DNA of 15,120 bases from CAYNJW01 sp964397665 (lineage in GTDB: Archaea; Nanobdellota; Nanobdellia; Pacearchaeales; GW2011-AR1): positions 1-15,120 of the forward strand of contig CAYNJW010000013.1 in assembly GCA_964397665.1 (NCBI GenBank). Reading direction: 5' to 3'. Shown piece after piece: positions 1 through 7,461 of this stretch (position 1 is its first letter; each line of letters begins with the position of its first letter). Below the pieces are notes generated by a model. It searched no databases. It saw only the letters and a program-made list of their open reading frames with translations, and was not told the DNA's origin. Made by a program: the position numbers and the translations under genes.

Positions 1-2
1 AA

Positions 3-1118
3 AAATATCCTTCAGAAATAGGATATGATAAAATCTTGAAAAAACTGAAAAAATATACTACTCTTGTTAAATATGCTGTTAATAAAACCCCTAGAGAAGG
101 CAATAAAACTGATCCAGCACATCCAGCAATTTATCCAACAGGAGAAATTAGAAAACTAAAAGAAAACGAGAAAAAACTTTATGATTTAATTGTTAAAAGA
201 TTTATTTCTTGTTTTTGCAAACCTTCAATTATTGAAAATAAAAAAATAAAGGTTGAAATTAATGGTGTTCGATTTGGTAAAGGTGGGATGCAAATAAAAG
301 AAAAAAATTGGATGCGTGTTTATCCTACAAAATTGAAAGAGGAAAAAATTCCAACAATAAATGGTCGCGTTGATGTAACTGAAATAAGGACTGAAGAAAA
401 AGAAACCAAGCCACCTAAAAGATTTAGTTCTGCATCTCTTATTAGAGACTTAGAAAAAAGAAATCTTGGAACAAAAGCTACGAGAACAAATATTGTTGAA
501 ACACTTTATAAAAGAGGATATATTCATGAAAAATCTATTGAAGCTTCTGAACTTGGCCTTAAAGTTGTTGAAGCCTTGGAAAAATATTCTCCTGAAATAC
601 TTGACGAAAAACTTACTAGGGAATTTGAAGAACAAATGGAAAAATTGAAAACAATGCAAAAGAATTATCCTTCTGAAGAAAAGAAAATTTTAGAGATAGC
701 TAAAACTCAAATTAATAAAATTGCAATACAAATGACTAAAAATCTTGATAAAATTGGTGAAGCCTTGGCTGGAGGAAATGCTGCTACATGGGAGGCTGAA
801 AAAAAAGCTAGTACTATGAGTAAATGTACTGTTTGTCAAAAAGGAAATTTCAGAGTTATGTATGGTAAAAAATACAAAAGATATTTTGTTTCTTGCGATG
901 CCTATCCAAAATGTAAAACCACATTTACACTTCCAGCAGGTGGAAAAATTTTGCCAGTTAGAGATAAAGAAGGAAATCTTGAAATGTGTCCTGAATGTGG
1001 AAATAAATTTCCTTTATTGGTAAGGATGATGTCTGGAAAGAGACCTTGGAAGTTTTGTTTTAATCCTGAATGTCCATCAAGAAAAAAATATACTACAAAA
1101 AAGAAAAAGTCTAAATAA
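3..1118 (+). CDS. topA: DNA topoisomerase I (type IA), 3' part only
   Basis: Type IA topoisomerase, which relaxes or decatenates DNA by single-strand passage. The reading frame is open from base 3, so this is the C-terminal 371 residues of a longer protein; the TTG at 36 is not a start. The first residues (KYPSEIGYDKIL) match the stretch that in the family closely follows the YPRTxS active-site tyrosine, so the catalytic Tyr should lie just outside the window. Visible landmarks are TDPAHPAIYPTGE (about 111-149), the RFSSASLIRDLEKRNLGTKATRT motif (about 423-488), and two C4 zinc-ribbon modules at the C-terminus, with cysteines at about 825/834/894/912 and 987/996/1056/1071. The family is recognised with confidence. 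The gene ends 14 bp from the convergent 186-aa gene. TopA and reverse gyrase share this core, but the double zinc-finger tail with no helicase part points to ordinary topoisomerase I. Confidence 0.93.
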   Translation, partial: KYPSEIGYDKILKKLKKYTTLVKYAVNKTPREGNKTDPAHPAIYPTGEIRKLKENEKKLYDLIVKRFISCFCKPSIIENKKIKVEINGVRFGKGGMQIKEKNWMRVYPTKLKEEKIPTINGRVDVTEIRTEEKETKPPKRFSSASLIRDLEKRNLGTKATRTNIVETLYKRGYIHEKSIEASELGLKVVEALEKYSPEILDEKLTREFEEQMEKLKTMQKNYPSEEKKILEIAKTQINKIAIQMTKNLDKIGEALAGGNAATWEAEKKASTMSKCTVCQKGNFRVMYGKKYKRYFVSCDAYPKCKTTFTLPAGGKILPVRDKEGNLEMCPECGNKFPLLVRMMSGKRPWKFCFNPECPSRKKYTTKKKKSK

Positions 1119-1132
1119 CTAATCTAAAAGCT

Positions 1133-1693
1133 CTAAATTCTTAATAATTTATATCTTGAATCTTCAAATTTAGCAAAAACTAAGGGATTAGAACTTTTAT
1201 CTCTCTGATTCTCAAATCTATTAATTTTTTGCATTCTTTCTAAAAGATCTTTTCTATTATTTGCAAAAAGGTGATTAGCTTGTATTGCTTCAATATCTGA
1301 AAACAAGTTTTTAGATTCGTCATAATTTAAATTTCCTTCAAGATTACCTTCTAAATAAATATTAATCCAACCGTTTTCAAAAGCATTGATTAAAACTTTA
1401 TTAAAATAAGTATCTAATTCTTTCACCCCTCCAATTCTAACTGCATTTAATCTCTTATCCTTATCAGAAACATTAACAGGTCCATGATATACTAATGAAC
1501 CCCTAATTCCAATTCTATACTCTTTTTTAGACATTCTTTCTGGCCAAGGGGATGCGAACACTTCTGGAATTTTACATTCTGAAAAATAATCTAAAGTTTC
1601 TTTTTTAGTCAACCTTAAAAGTGGTTTAGATGGTTCAAACTCTTCTTGATAAGGCTTTAAATCTTCTAAAACTATTTCCTGAATACAAACCAT
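1133..1693 (-). CDS. hypothetical protein, 186 aa
   Basis: I do not recognise this protein. It is soluble-looking, with no signal peptide or membrane segment, and mixed charge throughout. The centre holds a stretch rich in Gly/Val/Tyr/His (GSLVYHGPVNVS, about residues 65-76) followed by IGGVKELDTYF and NGWINIYLEGNLEGNLNYD, which look like beta-rich globular sequence. There is no HExxH, Walker or zinc-cysteine pattern. Codon use is A/T-rich like its neighbours. A TATA box lies about 26 bp before the ATG (1715-1724), so the mRNA is probably leaderless, and a dyad ATGTCA-CT-TGACAT sits just upstream of it. The gene converges on topA with 14 bp between stops. That it is a real gene rests on length, promoter position and lack of a competing frame. 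Confidence 0.75.
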   Translation of the reverse strand: MVCIQEIVLEDLKPYQEEFEPSKPLLRLTKKETLDYFSECKIPEVFASPWPERMSKKEYRIGIRGSLVYHGPVNVSDKDKRLNAVRIGGVKELDTYFNKVLINAFENGWINIYLEGNLEGNLNYDESKNLFSDIEAIQANHLFANNRKDLLERMQKINRFENQRDKSSNPLVFAKFEDSRYKLLRI

Positions 1694-1714
1694 GAATAAA
1701 ATAAATCATCATAG

Positions 1715-1724
1715 TTTATAAAAA
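1715..1724 (-). promoter_or_regulatory. TATA box of the 186-aa gene
   Basis: Minus strand reads TTTTTATAAA; its centre is about 26 bp before the ATG at 1693. There is no Shine-Dalgarno in between, so the transcript is predicted leaderless. Confidence 0.65.
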
Positions 1725-1726
1725 TT

Positions 1727-1740
1727 ATGTCACTTGACAT
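1727..1740. promoter_or_regulatory. dyad ATGTCA-CT-TGACAT next to TATA box
   Basis: Perfect 6-bp inverted arms with a 2-bp centre, abutting the upstream side of the TATA box of the 186-aa gene (2 bp away). The position fits a protein binding site that would touch the BRE/TFB contact area. The binding protein is unknown. Confidence 0.4.
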
Positions 1741-1796
1741 CTATTTAATCTTTGTAAAATCATAAAAATTAACTCTTAAAAATCCGTAAATAAAAA

Positions 1797-2108
1797 TTAT
1801 TCTTTATATTTTATTCTTCCACTTAATTCATAAGATTCTTCAACCACTTGAAATAATAAATCAACAAATTTATACTTTCCTTTTTTTTCTCTTGCTTCTC
1901 TTGCTCTTTCTGCATAAAGAGCTATCCCTCTTGAAGCTTCTCCAGTTCCAAGCACATTATCGTTAAAGCCTAAAATTTCTGCATAAATTCTTAAATCTGT
2001 TTTTCTATTTTGCCCTATTGTTCCAATATTTTCCCCACCATGATAAAGTTCAACCTTCTTCAAGTCAGTAACCGGCTTCAATGTTTCAAGTATTTCTTTA
2101 AGTTTCAT
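1797..2108 (-). CDS. hypothetical protein, 103 aa
   Basis: I do not recognise this small protein. It is rich in charged residues, mostly helical by appearance, with no membrane segment or cysteines. Residues 1-30 (MKLKEILETLKPVTDLKKVELYHGGENIGTIG) contain a short Gly-rich turn. The middle holds ILGFNDNVLGTGEASRGIALYAERAREAREKKGKY, and the end is another helix-like stretch. The start is set by an ATG preceded by AAGGGAT at a suitable distance. The TATA box is about 36 bp upstream, so a leader of about 10 nt is likely rather than a leaderless message. The gene lies alone between the 186-aa gene and radB, same strand, with its own promoter. Confidence 0.72.
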   Translation of the reverse strand: MKLKEILETLKPVTDLKKVELYHGGENIGTIGQNRKTDLRIYAEILGFNDNVLGTGEASRGIALYAERAREAREKKGKYKFVDLLFQVVEESYELSGRIKYKE

Positions 2109-2139
2109 TTGTAATCCCTTACAATTAGAATACTCTCTT

Positions 2140-2148
2140 TTTTATAAA
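2140..2148 (-). promoter_or_regulatory. TATA box of the 103-aa gene
   Basis: TTTATAAAA on the minus strand, about 36 bp before the ATG at 2108. This leaves room for a short leader with a weak purine-rich AAGGGA ribosome site. Confidence 0.55.
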
Positions 2149-2159
2149 TGTTTCTATTT

Positions 2160-2181
2160 GTTGTAATTTTAAAATAACAAC
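2160..2181. repeat. 22-bp near-perfect palindrome
   Basis: GTTGT-A-ATTTTAAAAT-A-ACAAC: the two halves are reverse complements except for one A/A position on each side of the central ATTTTAAAAT. It lies 9 bp downstream of the radB stop and about 11 bp upstream of the TATA box of the 103-aa gene. It may be a termination hairpin for radB or a protein binding site. The sequence alone does not decide. Confidence 0.4.
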
Positions 2182-2190
2182 TAATTAAAT

Positions 2191-2919
2191 TTAAAATATC
2201 CCTTTTTTCTTAATTCCGCTATTTGTAATCTCAAAGGATAATTCTTTCTCTGGAAGTGAACGATGTTTTTTTAAAATTATTTTTCTTCTTCCTGAATAGT
2301 TTTTTAATTCTATCAAACATTTACTCCAATATTTTAATAAATCTCCTCCAACCATTGAAACTTGTCTTTCCTTGTAATCCGATTCATCTTTAATAAATGA
2401 AGAATAAACTTGATTTGTTACTAAAACTGGAATATTCTCTTTTCTTGCTATTTCGTTTAATTGTCTTAATTGATTTGCTAGCTTTCTATTTACTTCTTGA
2501 ATTTGTTCACTTTCTTGAGATTTAATCGCATCTCCAAGTTCAAGCCTATAAAGCATAGCAATACTATCTATAATTATTAAAGAAATATCTCCAGATTTAA
2601 CTTGTTTTAATAAAATCTTAAATGCATCTTCTTGTTCTTTAAATGAAGTTGGTTTTAAAATAAAAATATTCTCCAAAGTTCTTTTAAGTTGTTCTTTATT
2701 CCCCCCTAGAATTTGATCTGCTCTTTCAGAAGAAAAACCACCTTCAGTATCTACAAAAATCACCTTTTCACCTTTTCTTGCCCTACTAACTGCAACAAGC
2801 ATACAAAAATTAGTTTTTCCAGAACCTCCTGGACCATAAAGAGTTGTAATAATATCTGTTTCATAACCTCCATGAAGAAATTTGTTCAATTCAAAAGCTC
2901 CTGCAGAAATTTTTACCAT
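2191..2919 (-). CDS. radB: DNA repair and recombination protein RadB
   Basis: RecA/Rad51-superfamily ATPase, 242 aa, the usual size of RadB. It lacks the N-terminal helix-hairpin-helix domain of RadA. The Walker A motif GPGGSGKTN is at residues 29-37, and Walker B is LIIIDSIAML (about 113-122). The N-terminus (ISAGAFELNKFLHGGYETDIITTLYG) is the usual RadB/RadA lead-in, and GGDLLKYWSKCLIELK follows the core. RadB is found in Euryarchaeota and many DPANN archaea and is thought to act as a recombination mediator with RadA and Holliday-junction enzymes. A TATA box at 2940-2948, 25 bp before the ATG, indicates a leaderless message of its own. Rad50 and Mre11 lie a few kilobases upstream on the same strand. 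The alternative, a KaiC-like ATPase, fits less well because of size and motif context. Confidence 0.9.
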   Translation of the reverse strand: MVKISAGAFELNKFLHGGYETDIITTLYGPGGSGKTNFCMLVAVSRARKGEKVIFVDTEGGFSSERADQILGGNKEQLKRTLENIFILKPTSFKEQEDAFKILLKQVKSGDISLIIIDSIAMLYRLELGDAIKSQESEQIQEVNRKLANQLRQLNEIARKENIPVLVTNQVYSSFIKDESDYKERQVSMVGGDLLKYWSKCLIELKNYSGRRKIILKKHRSLPEKELSFEITNSGIKKKGIF

Positions 2920-2939
2920 AAAATTTCTTAGTTTATTGA

Positions 2940-2948
2940 TTATATAAG
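2940..2948 (-). promoter_or_regulatory. TATA box of radB
   Basis: Minus strand CTTATATAA, centred 25 bp before the radB ATG, with no Shine-Dalgarno. A leaderless mRNA is predicted. Confidence 0.65.
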
Positions 2949-2988
2949 GATTATTGCAGTAGAATAAAAAGAAATTAAAAAGATTAAA

Positions 2989-3720
2989 TTATCTTTTCTT
3001 ATAAAATAATTCTAAAAATCTTTCTTCTGGCAATTCATAGATTCCCTTAATTATTTTTCTTGAGTTTTTCCAGTTAGTATTTTCTAATAACTCTTCCATC
3101 TTGTTCTCACAAATTTTGGAAGAATCTTCTTGTTTTGGAAGAAATCTTGCAAAGGATAATGCACTTTTACAAGAAAAATAACCTAAACTTAAAATTGCGG
3201 TTGAAATTGAAGGTTGTATTGTTTGTTCAGGAAATAATTCCTTTTCTATTTTATTAGCATCATATTCTATAAAACTTGAATAAACTTCAAAGTTCTTTAT
3301 CTGAATTTTTGTTTTTGATTGTTCATGAAAAGAAGCCACATATCTTGACATAAAATCTGGAAAATTTCTAAATTGTGCAACATGTACTAACTCATGTGCT
3401 AAAATAGTTTGTAATCCTTTTTTACTCATTTTAAACCCTAAATTTTCTTTAATAAATCTTATCCTTTCAAGTGAATTATTATATGAACCAACTGAACAAA
3501 ACAAATCTTGAAATGAACTACCTAGTGTAAATAAACTATTTGTTAATTTATTCTTTGAATCATAATTCTTATCTTCTTTCAATTCTTTATAAACTTCTGA
3601 CCTACCAAGAACTTTAACTTTTATCGGTTTCGAAGATAAATCTAACTGCGAAACATTTTCAACCAGTTTTATAGTATCTGGAAGAAGATTATCTAAAGTT
3701 TTTTGTAATTTTAATACCAT
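2989..3720 (-). CDS. putative HELVH zincin-like metalloprotease, 243 aa
   Basis: The family is not recognised, but the protein carries the zinc-protease signature HELVHVAQ at residues 109-116, preceded by hydrophobic LQTIL as in zincins. A second acidic patch, SSFIEYDANKIEKEL (Glu152), lies about 40 residues downstream, where gluzincins carry the third zinc-binding glutamate. HELxH plus ExxA-type spacing is compatible with an active gluzincin fold. There is no signal peptide or clear membrane anchor, so it is probably cytoplasmic. The N-terminal 100 residues and the C-terminal 80 residues match nothing I know. A weak TATA-like element (TCTTTTAA, 3743-3750) lies 25 bp before the ATG. It sits between radB and rpoL on the same strand. 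Substrate and role are unknown, and the protease call rests on the motif only. Confidence 0.7.
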   Translation of the reverse strand: MVLKLQKTLDNLLPDTIKLVENVSQLDLSSKPIKVKVLGRSEVYKELKEDKNYDSKNKLTNSLFTLGSSFQDLFCSVGSYNNSLERIRFIKENLGFKMSKKGLQTILAHELVHVAQFRNFPDFMSRYVASFHEQSKTKIQIKNFEVYSSFIEYDANKIEKELFPEQTIQPSISTAILSLGYFSCKSALSFARFLPKQEDSSKICENKMEELLENTNWKNSRKIIKGIYELPEERFLELFYKKR

Positions 3721-3837
3721 TGTTAAACATTTTAATAATCTGTTAAAAGATTTTTCTTAAATACACTCTGAAATTAACCAGTTTTAGAAATACTAAAAAG
3801 AAAATATTAAATTTCAAAAAAGTATCTTAAAATCAAA

Positions 3838-4092
3838 TTATTTTAATTTTTTAAAATCTGTTTCTAAAGAAGATAATTCTTTTTTCACAGAATCTATTGC
3901 TTTTTGCAATAGTTTTTTAGGATTTGAAGCTTCTAAATGTAATACTGGATTCTTTGTTGGATGAGCTCTTTTCCAAACAGCCATATCTGCACCTTCTTTA
4001 TTAAGATAAACTCTCATTAATTCAACAATAGTTAAATCTCCAATTTCTACATCCAAAGAGTCTTTTGTTTCATTTAAAATTTTTATTTCCAT
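3838..4092 (-). CDS. rpoL: DNA-directed RNA polymerase subunit L (Rpb11-like)
   Basis: Small assembly-platform subunit of archaeal RNA polymerase that pairs with RpoD. The 84-aa product starts MEIKILNETKDSLDVEIGD, the standard RpoL opening, and continues with a divergent LTIVELMRVYLNKEG in place of the usual DHTLxNLLRxxL. It then has RAHPTKNPVLHLEAS, equal to the family's HPLxxxPxLxI, and a C-terminal amphipathic helix. An ATG four codons upstream (4104) would give 88 aa. I choose 4092 because the TATA box (4114-4119) is 25 bp before it and because family members begin at this methionine. The gene follows rad50 closely but has its own promoter in the gap. The family call is good although the sequence is divergent in the dimerisation helix. 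Confidence 0.8.
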   Translation of the reverse strand: MEIKILNETKDSLDVEIGDLTIVELMRVYLNKEGADMAVWKRAHPTKNPVLHLEASNPKKLLQKAIDSVKKELSSLETDFKKLK

Positions 4093-4113
4093 ATTATTTA
4101 TCATAAGATTTGG

Positions 4114-4120
4114 TTTAAAA
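4114..4120 (-). promoter_or_regulatory. TATA box of rpoL; decides its start
   Basis: Minus strand TTTTAAA is centred 25 bp before the second in-frame ATG (4092) and only 13 bp before the first (4104). This supports a leaderless message starting at the second ATG. Confidence 0.5.
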
Positions 4121-4130
4121 GTGTTTTGGT

Positions 4131-6179
4131 TTAGCTTTCTAAAATTTTACTTATTCCTTCTTTTTCAACTTTTATAACATTATCTACAAATCCTTCTATT
4201 TTCTGTTCATGGCTTACTAAAATTACTTGTTCAGAAGTTAATTGATCAAAAATATCTCTCATCTTTTCAAGTTGTTTCTCTGAAAAACCATCTGTAGGCT
4301 CATCTAAAATTAAGATATCTTTTGTCTTTAAATTTGACATAAGTGAATTTAACATTTGATTTAAACCTAAACGATAGGCTAGAGAGACTGCAGTTCTTTC
4401 GCCACCAGATAAAAAATCAAAATCTATTTCATAATCTTGATTAGTAATTACCGGTGTAAAATCTTCATCCAACCTAATAGATAAATCTTCATCTACGAGA
4501 GTTATGAACCACTCATTTATTATCTTTGAAAAGTCAATTCTTAATTTAGCTAAGACATTCTTTTCTGTTAATGTAATCATTGAGAGAAATTTTTCTTGTA
4601 GCCAATCTTGTAAAGATCTTAAATGACTTATTTGTGTACGTACTTTATCTTTTTTAGAAATTTCTCCAGTTAAATCCCCTAAACTAATCATCAACAATTC
4701 TAATTCTTTTCTTTTCTCTGCAAAATTTATTTCTAAACCTCTTAATGCAGTATTTCTTAAATTTATTTTTGACTGATACTCATTAAATTTAGACTGAGTT
4801 TCTGCAAACCTTCCAACACTTTCCTTCATAGATTCTATTGCTAATCTTATTTCTTCACATTCATTTGACGTCCTGTCTAAAACAAAAGAATCACTCTTTA
4901 TTTTTATTTCAATATTTTTTCTATGCTCAAAATTGATCTTATTTCTTTCTAATTTCATCTTATCTTCCTCATAACCTCTTATTAATTTCTTCTCCGCTTC
5001 AATATCTTTAATAAGATTTTCCCTCTCAAAAAGTTTTGGAGATAACTCTCTCTCTATATCTTCTAACTCAAAGGTTGTTCTTTTTGAAAGTCTTTCTTTA
5101 TGGTCTTTTGAAACTGGTTGAAAACAAGTTGGACAATTTTCCAAAGATAAAACACCTTCTTTCATTTTTAATGAACTTTCTTTTTGAGCATTTAAAACTG
5201 AAATCTTAGAATTTACTTTCATCAGATTATCATTAAAATTTTCAAGAAGATTCTTATGTTTCTCTAATAATTTCCAAACACTATCTAACCTCTCTTGAGA
5301 AAATTCTAAAGGTTCCTTAATTTCATTTTGTAAATTAAATATTTCTTTTTGTAATCTTGATTTTAATGCTTCCTTTCCGCGCAACTCTATTTCTCTTCTA
5401 GAAATCTCTGCATCAATTTTTTGTTTCTCTTCTAGAGAAATCTTTAATTTATCAATTTTTACATCTAATAAACTTTTTTCATTTAATCGGGTCTTTAACT
5501 CTAACTCTAAATCTTTTGTTTCCTTAGTTAATTTAATTTTTCTTTCAGTGTCTAAGGTTAATTTTTCTCTCAATAAATTAACTTCACTAACTAAAACTTC
5601 TTTTAATTTTATTTTCTCTTTTATCTTCTGTACGAGAATTTGAGTATTTTCTTTAATTCTTTTATATCTATCAATTCCAAAAATATGTCTAATAAGATCT
5701 AACCTAACTTCTGGTCTCTCCTGAATAATTGATTTCATTTCTTCTTGTGGTGTGTATACTGTAAATTTGTACAATAAATTAGATTTTTTAGCAAATTCTT
5801 TTGGATAATTTAATAACGAAATTATCTTCATCTTCATTTCTGAAGTTGAAAGTTCTTCAATTATTCCATCAATAGTCAAAATATTTTTATCTTGGGTTAT
5901 GCTTCCAGCCTTGCTTTTTTTTATTGTCCTTTCTACAAAAATTAATTTTTCATCAATCTTAAACTCTAATTTAACTGATGCTACATCTTCTCCGTTTCTT
6001 AAAATTGATGCACCTTTTTGTCCAGGTTGTAATCCAAATAATGCAAATTGTAAACCCAATAATATTGAAGTTTTTCCAGCACCAATATTTCCAGATAATA
6101 ATGTAGAACCTTTTGGAAAGTTAATTTCAAGATTTGAATAACTTCTAATATTATTTAAAATTAATTTTTTAAAAATCAT
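4131..6179 (-). CDS. rad50: DNA double-strand break repair ATPase Rad50
   Basis: ABC-type SMC-like ATPase that works with Mre11 in DNA end processing and tethering. In order: Walker A GNIGAGKTS (residues 30-38), Q-loop region YTPQEEM (142-148), first coiled coil (about 175-345), zinc hook CPTC (349-352), second coiled coil (about 355-535), signature LSGGERTAVSLA (590-601), Walker B DILILDEPTD (621-630), and H-loop SHE (656-658). All catalytic elements are intact. At 682 aa it is clearly shorter than many archaeal Rad50 proteins, which are close to 850-900 aa, and the shortening is in the coiled-coil arms. The ATG overlaps the mre11 stop by 4 bp and is preceded by AGAGGA, so it is an internal operon gene translated from a Shine-Dalgarno site. 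The alternative name SbcC refers to the bacterial relative. Confidence 0.95.
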   Translation of the reverse strand: MIFKKLILNNIRSYSNLEINFPKGSTLLSGNIGAGKTSILLGLQFALFGLQPGQKGASILRNGEDVASVKLEFKIDEKLIFVERTIKKSKAGSITQDKNILTIDGIIEELSTSEMKMKIISLLNYPKEFAKKSNLLYKFTVYTPQEEMKSIIQERPEVRLDLIRHIFGIDRYKRIKENTQILVQKIKEKIKLKEVLVSEVNLLREKLTLDTERKIKLTKETKDLELELKTRLNEKSLLDVKIDKLKISLEEKQKIDAEISRREIELRGKEALKSRLQKEIFNLQNEIKEPLEFSQERLDSVWKLLEKHKNLLENFNDNLMKVNSKISVLNAQKESSLKMKEGVLSLENCPTCFQPVSKDHKERLSKRTTFELEDIERELSPKLFERENLIKDIEAEKKLIRGYEEDKMKLERNKINFEHRKNIEIKIKSDSFVLDRTSNECEEIRLAIESMKESVGRFAETQSKFNEYQSKINLRNTALRGLEINFAEKRKELELLMISLGDLTGEISKKDKVRTQISHLRSLQDWLQEKFLSMITLTEKNVLAKLRIDFSKIINEWFITLVDEDLSIRLDEDFTPVITNQDYEIDFDFLSGGERTAVSLAYRLGLNQMLNSLMSNLKTKDILILDEPTDGFSEKQLEKMRDIFDQLTSEQVILVSHEQKIEGFVDNVIKVEKEGISKILES

Positions 6180-7363
6180 AAAATTTCCTCTAAATTTAAA
6201 ATAGTCTTTAACTCTGAAATCAAACGATTCTCGTAAATTAGATTTTTTTCATCTTCATTTTTTTCAATTGATAAAGTTTGCATTAATGAAGGCAAATATT
6301 TATTAAAATCTGCAGGATTCTTTCTGCTATACTCTTCTAAAATCTTCTCTTCGATATTCTCCATATCTCCAGTAGTTAATTCTACCCCATTTTCCAAGAG
6401 TTTTACTGAGGAAATATTTCTTAAAAAAACTGTTGCTCCCTTTTTTGAAACAAAATCTTCAATCTCTCCAAACCTTATATCTCCTGTCTTTCCCTCTTTC
6501 AACACCCCTTTAAGTTTCAATAAGAATATTTTATTAGTTAAATTTAGCCTATCAATTTCTGAAATTATCTTATCTGTTGCTGTTAGTCCACTATCTAAAA
6601 AAATCTCTTTTGTGACAACTTCTTCTAGTTCTATTAGAATATTCTCTACACTTAAATTTCCATTCTCTAAACTACATAAATTAAAACTTCCATAATTTAA
6701 ATCTGTTAATTCTTGGAAATTATTTGGGTAAATAGGTCCAGGATAAGAATAGGTGGCATTACCTTCTCTTTTTAAAAATCTCTGGTGAATATGACCCATG
6801 GCATAATAATTAGCAAGAGGTAACTTTAATTTATCAACTGAGTCCATTGGAATTGTTCCAACAACATCTGAAATGGTCGTATGGATCATAAAAATAGTGT
6901 ATGGGTAAACTGAATCAAAATAAACTTTTTTTAAATCTTCTATCTCCATTCCAGACTTTCTTCCAGGATATCCAAAGATGGCAATATCTTTAAAAAAAGT
7001 TGGAGTAAGTTTTAATCTCCCATCTTCTTGCTCCTCAACATTTTCAACATTCTTACAGAAACCACCTTTTTCTAAAACATCTAAAAAAGTTTTTCCAGAC
7101 GCTGAAAAATCATGTGAACCTGCAATTAAATAGACTGGAATTCCTGCTTCCTTAATTTTCTTAAATTCGGAGAAAGTTTCCTTTAAAATCTCTATTGGTG
7201 GATATGCAGAATCAAATAAATCTCCTGCTATTAAAATGAAATCAACACTTTCTTTTATACTTCTGTCCACAACTTTTTGAAAAGATTTAAAATTAAGATT
7301 TTGCAATTCTTGCTGTCTCCAACTTCCTAAATGACAGTCCGCTAAATGTGCAAATTTTACCAT
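6176..7363 (-). CDS. mre11: DNA double-strand break repair nuclease Mre11
   Basis: Metallophosphoesterase-type nuclease, partner of Rad50, 395 aa. Metal-binding motifs are in order: DCHLG (Asp9, His11), AGDLFD (Asp48), GSHD (residues 82-85), a conserved histidine in MIHTTIS (His161), and GHIH (His191, His193). In most family members the third motif is GNHD, whose Asn is a metal ligand; here it is Ser83. After the phosphoesterase core comes the capping domain and a C-terminal region that in the family contacts the Rad50 coiled-coil base. It is first gene of a two-gene message with rad50. The TATA box at 7385-7394 is 26 bp before the ATG, so it is leaderless. HerA and NurA, often linked with mre11-rad50 in archaea, are absent from this window. 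Confidence 0.95.
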   Translation of the reverse strand: MVKFAHLADCHLGSWRQQELQNLNFKSFQKVVDRSIKESVDFILIAGDLFDSAYPPIEILKETFSEFKKIKEAGIPVYLIAGSHDFSASGKTFLDVLEKGGFCKNVENVEEQEDGRLKLTPTFFKDIAIFGYPGRKSGMEIEDLKKVYFDSVYPYTIFMIHTTISDVVGTIPMDSVDKLKLPLANYYAMGHIHQRFLKREGNATYSYPGPIYPNNFQELTDLNYGSFNLCSLENGNLSVENILIELEEVVTKEIFLDSGLTATDKIISEIDRLNLTNKIFLLKLKGVLKEGKTGDIRFGEIEDFVSKKGATVFLRNISSVKLLENGVELTTGDMENIEEKILEEYSRKNPADFNKYLPSLMQTLSIEKNEDEKNLIYENRLISELKTILNLEEIL

Positions 7364-7384
7364 ATCTCATAAAATTAAAGTTAG

Positions 7385-7394
7385 TTTATAAAAA
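7385..7394 (-). promoter_or_regulatory. TATA box of mre11-rad50
   Basis: Minus strand TTTTTATAAA centred 26 bp before the mre11 ATG, with no Shine-Dalgarno. It drives the two-gene message. Confidence 0.65.
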
Positions 7395-7461
7395 TATATG
7401 TGATAAATTTATTTTACAAAGGATTTTCATTATTTTAACCTAAAAAATATTTTTGTCTAAT

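Noticed and set aside
36..38. TTG as a start codon for a 360-aa topoisomerase-like gene
   Set aside because: The frame is open to the window edge and the upstream codons (KYPSEIGYDKI) belong to the TopA family sequence, so this is an internal codon of a truncated gene.
1704..1710. C-box-like ATGATGA on the minus strand (C/D box small RNA)
   Set aside because: No D box (CTGA) or C'/D' pair at suitable distance, and it lies between a TATA box and the start codon of a gene.
5899..6141. 80-codon open frame opposite the Rad50 Walker A region
   Set aside because: It is antisense to a conserved ATPase motif, has no family resemblance and no promoter; it is a shadow of rad50.
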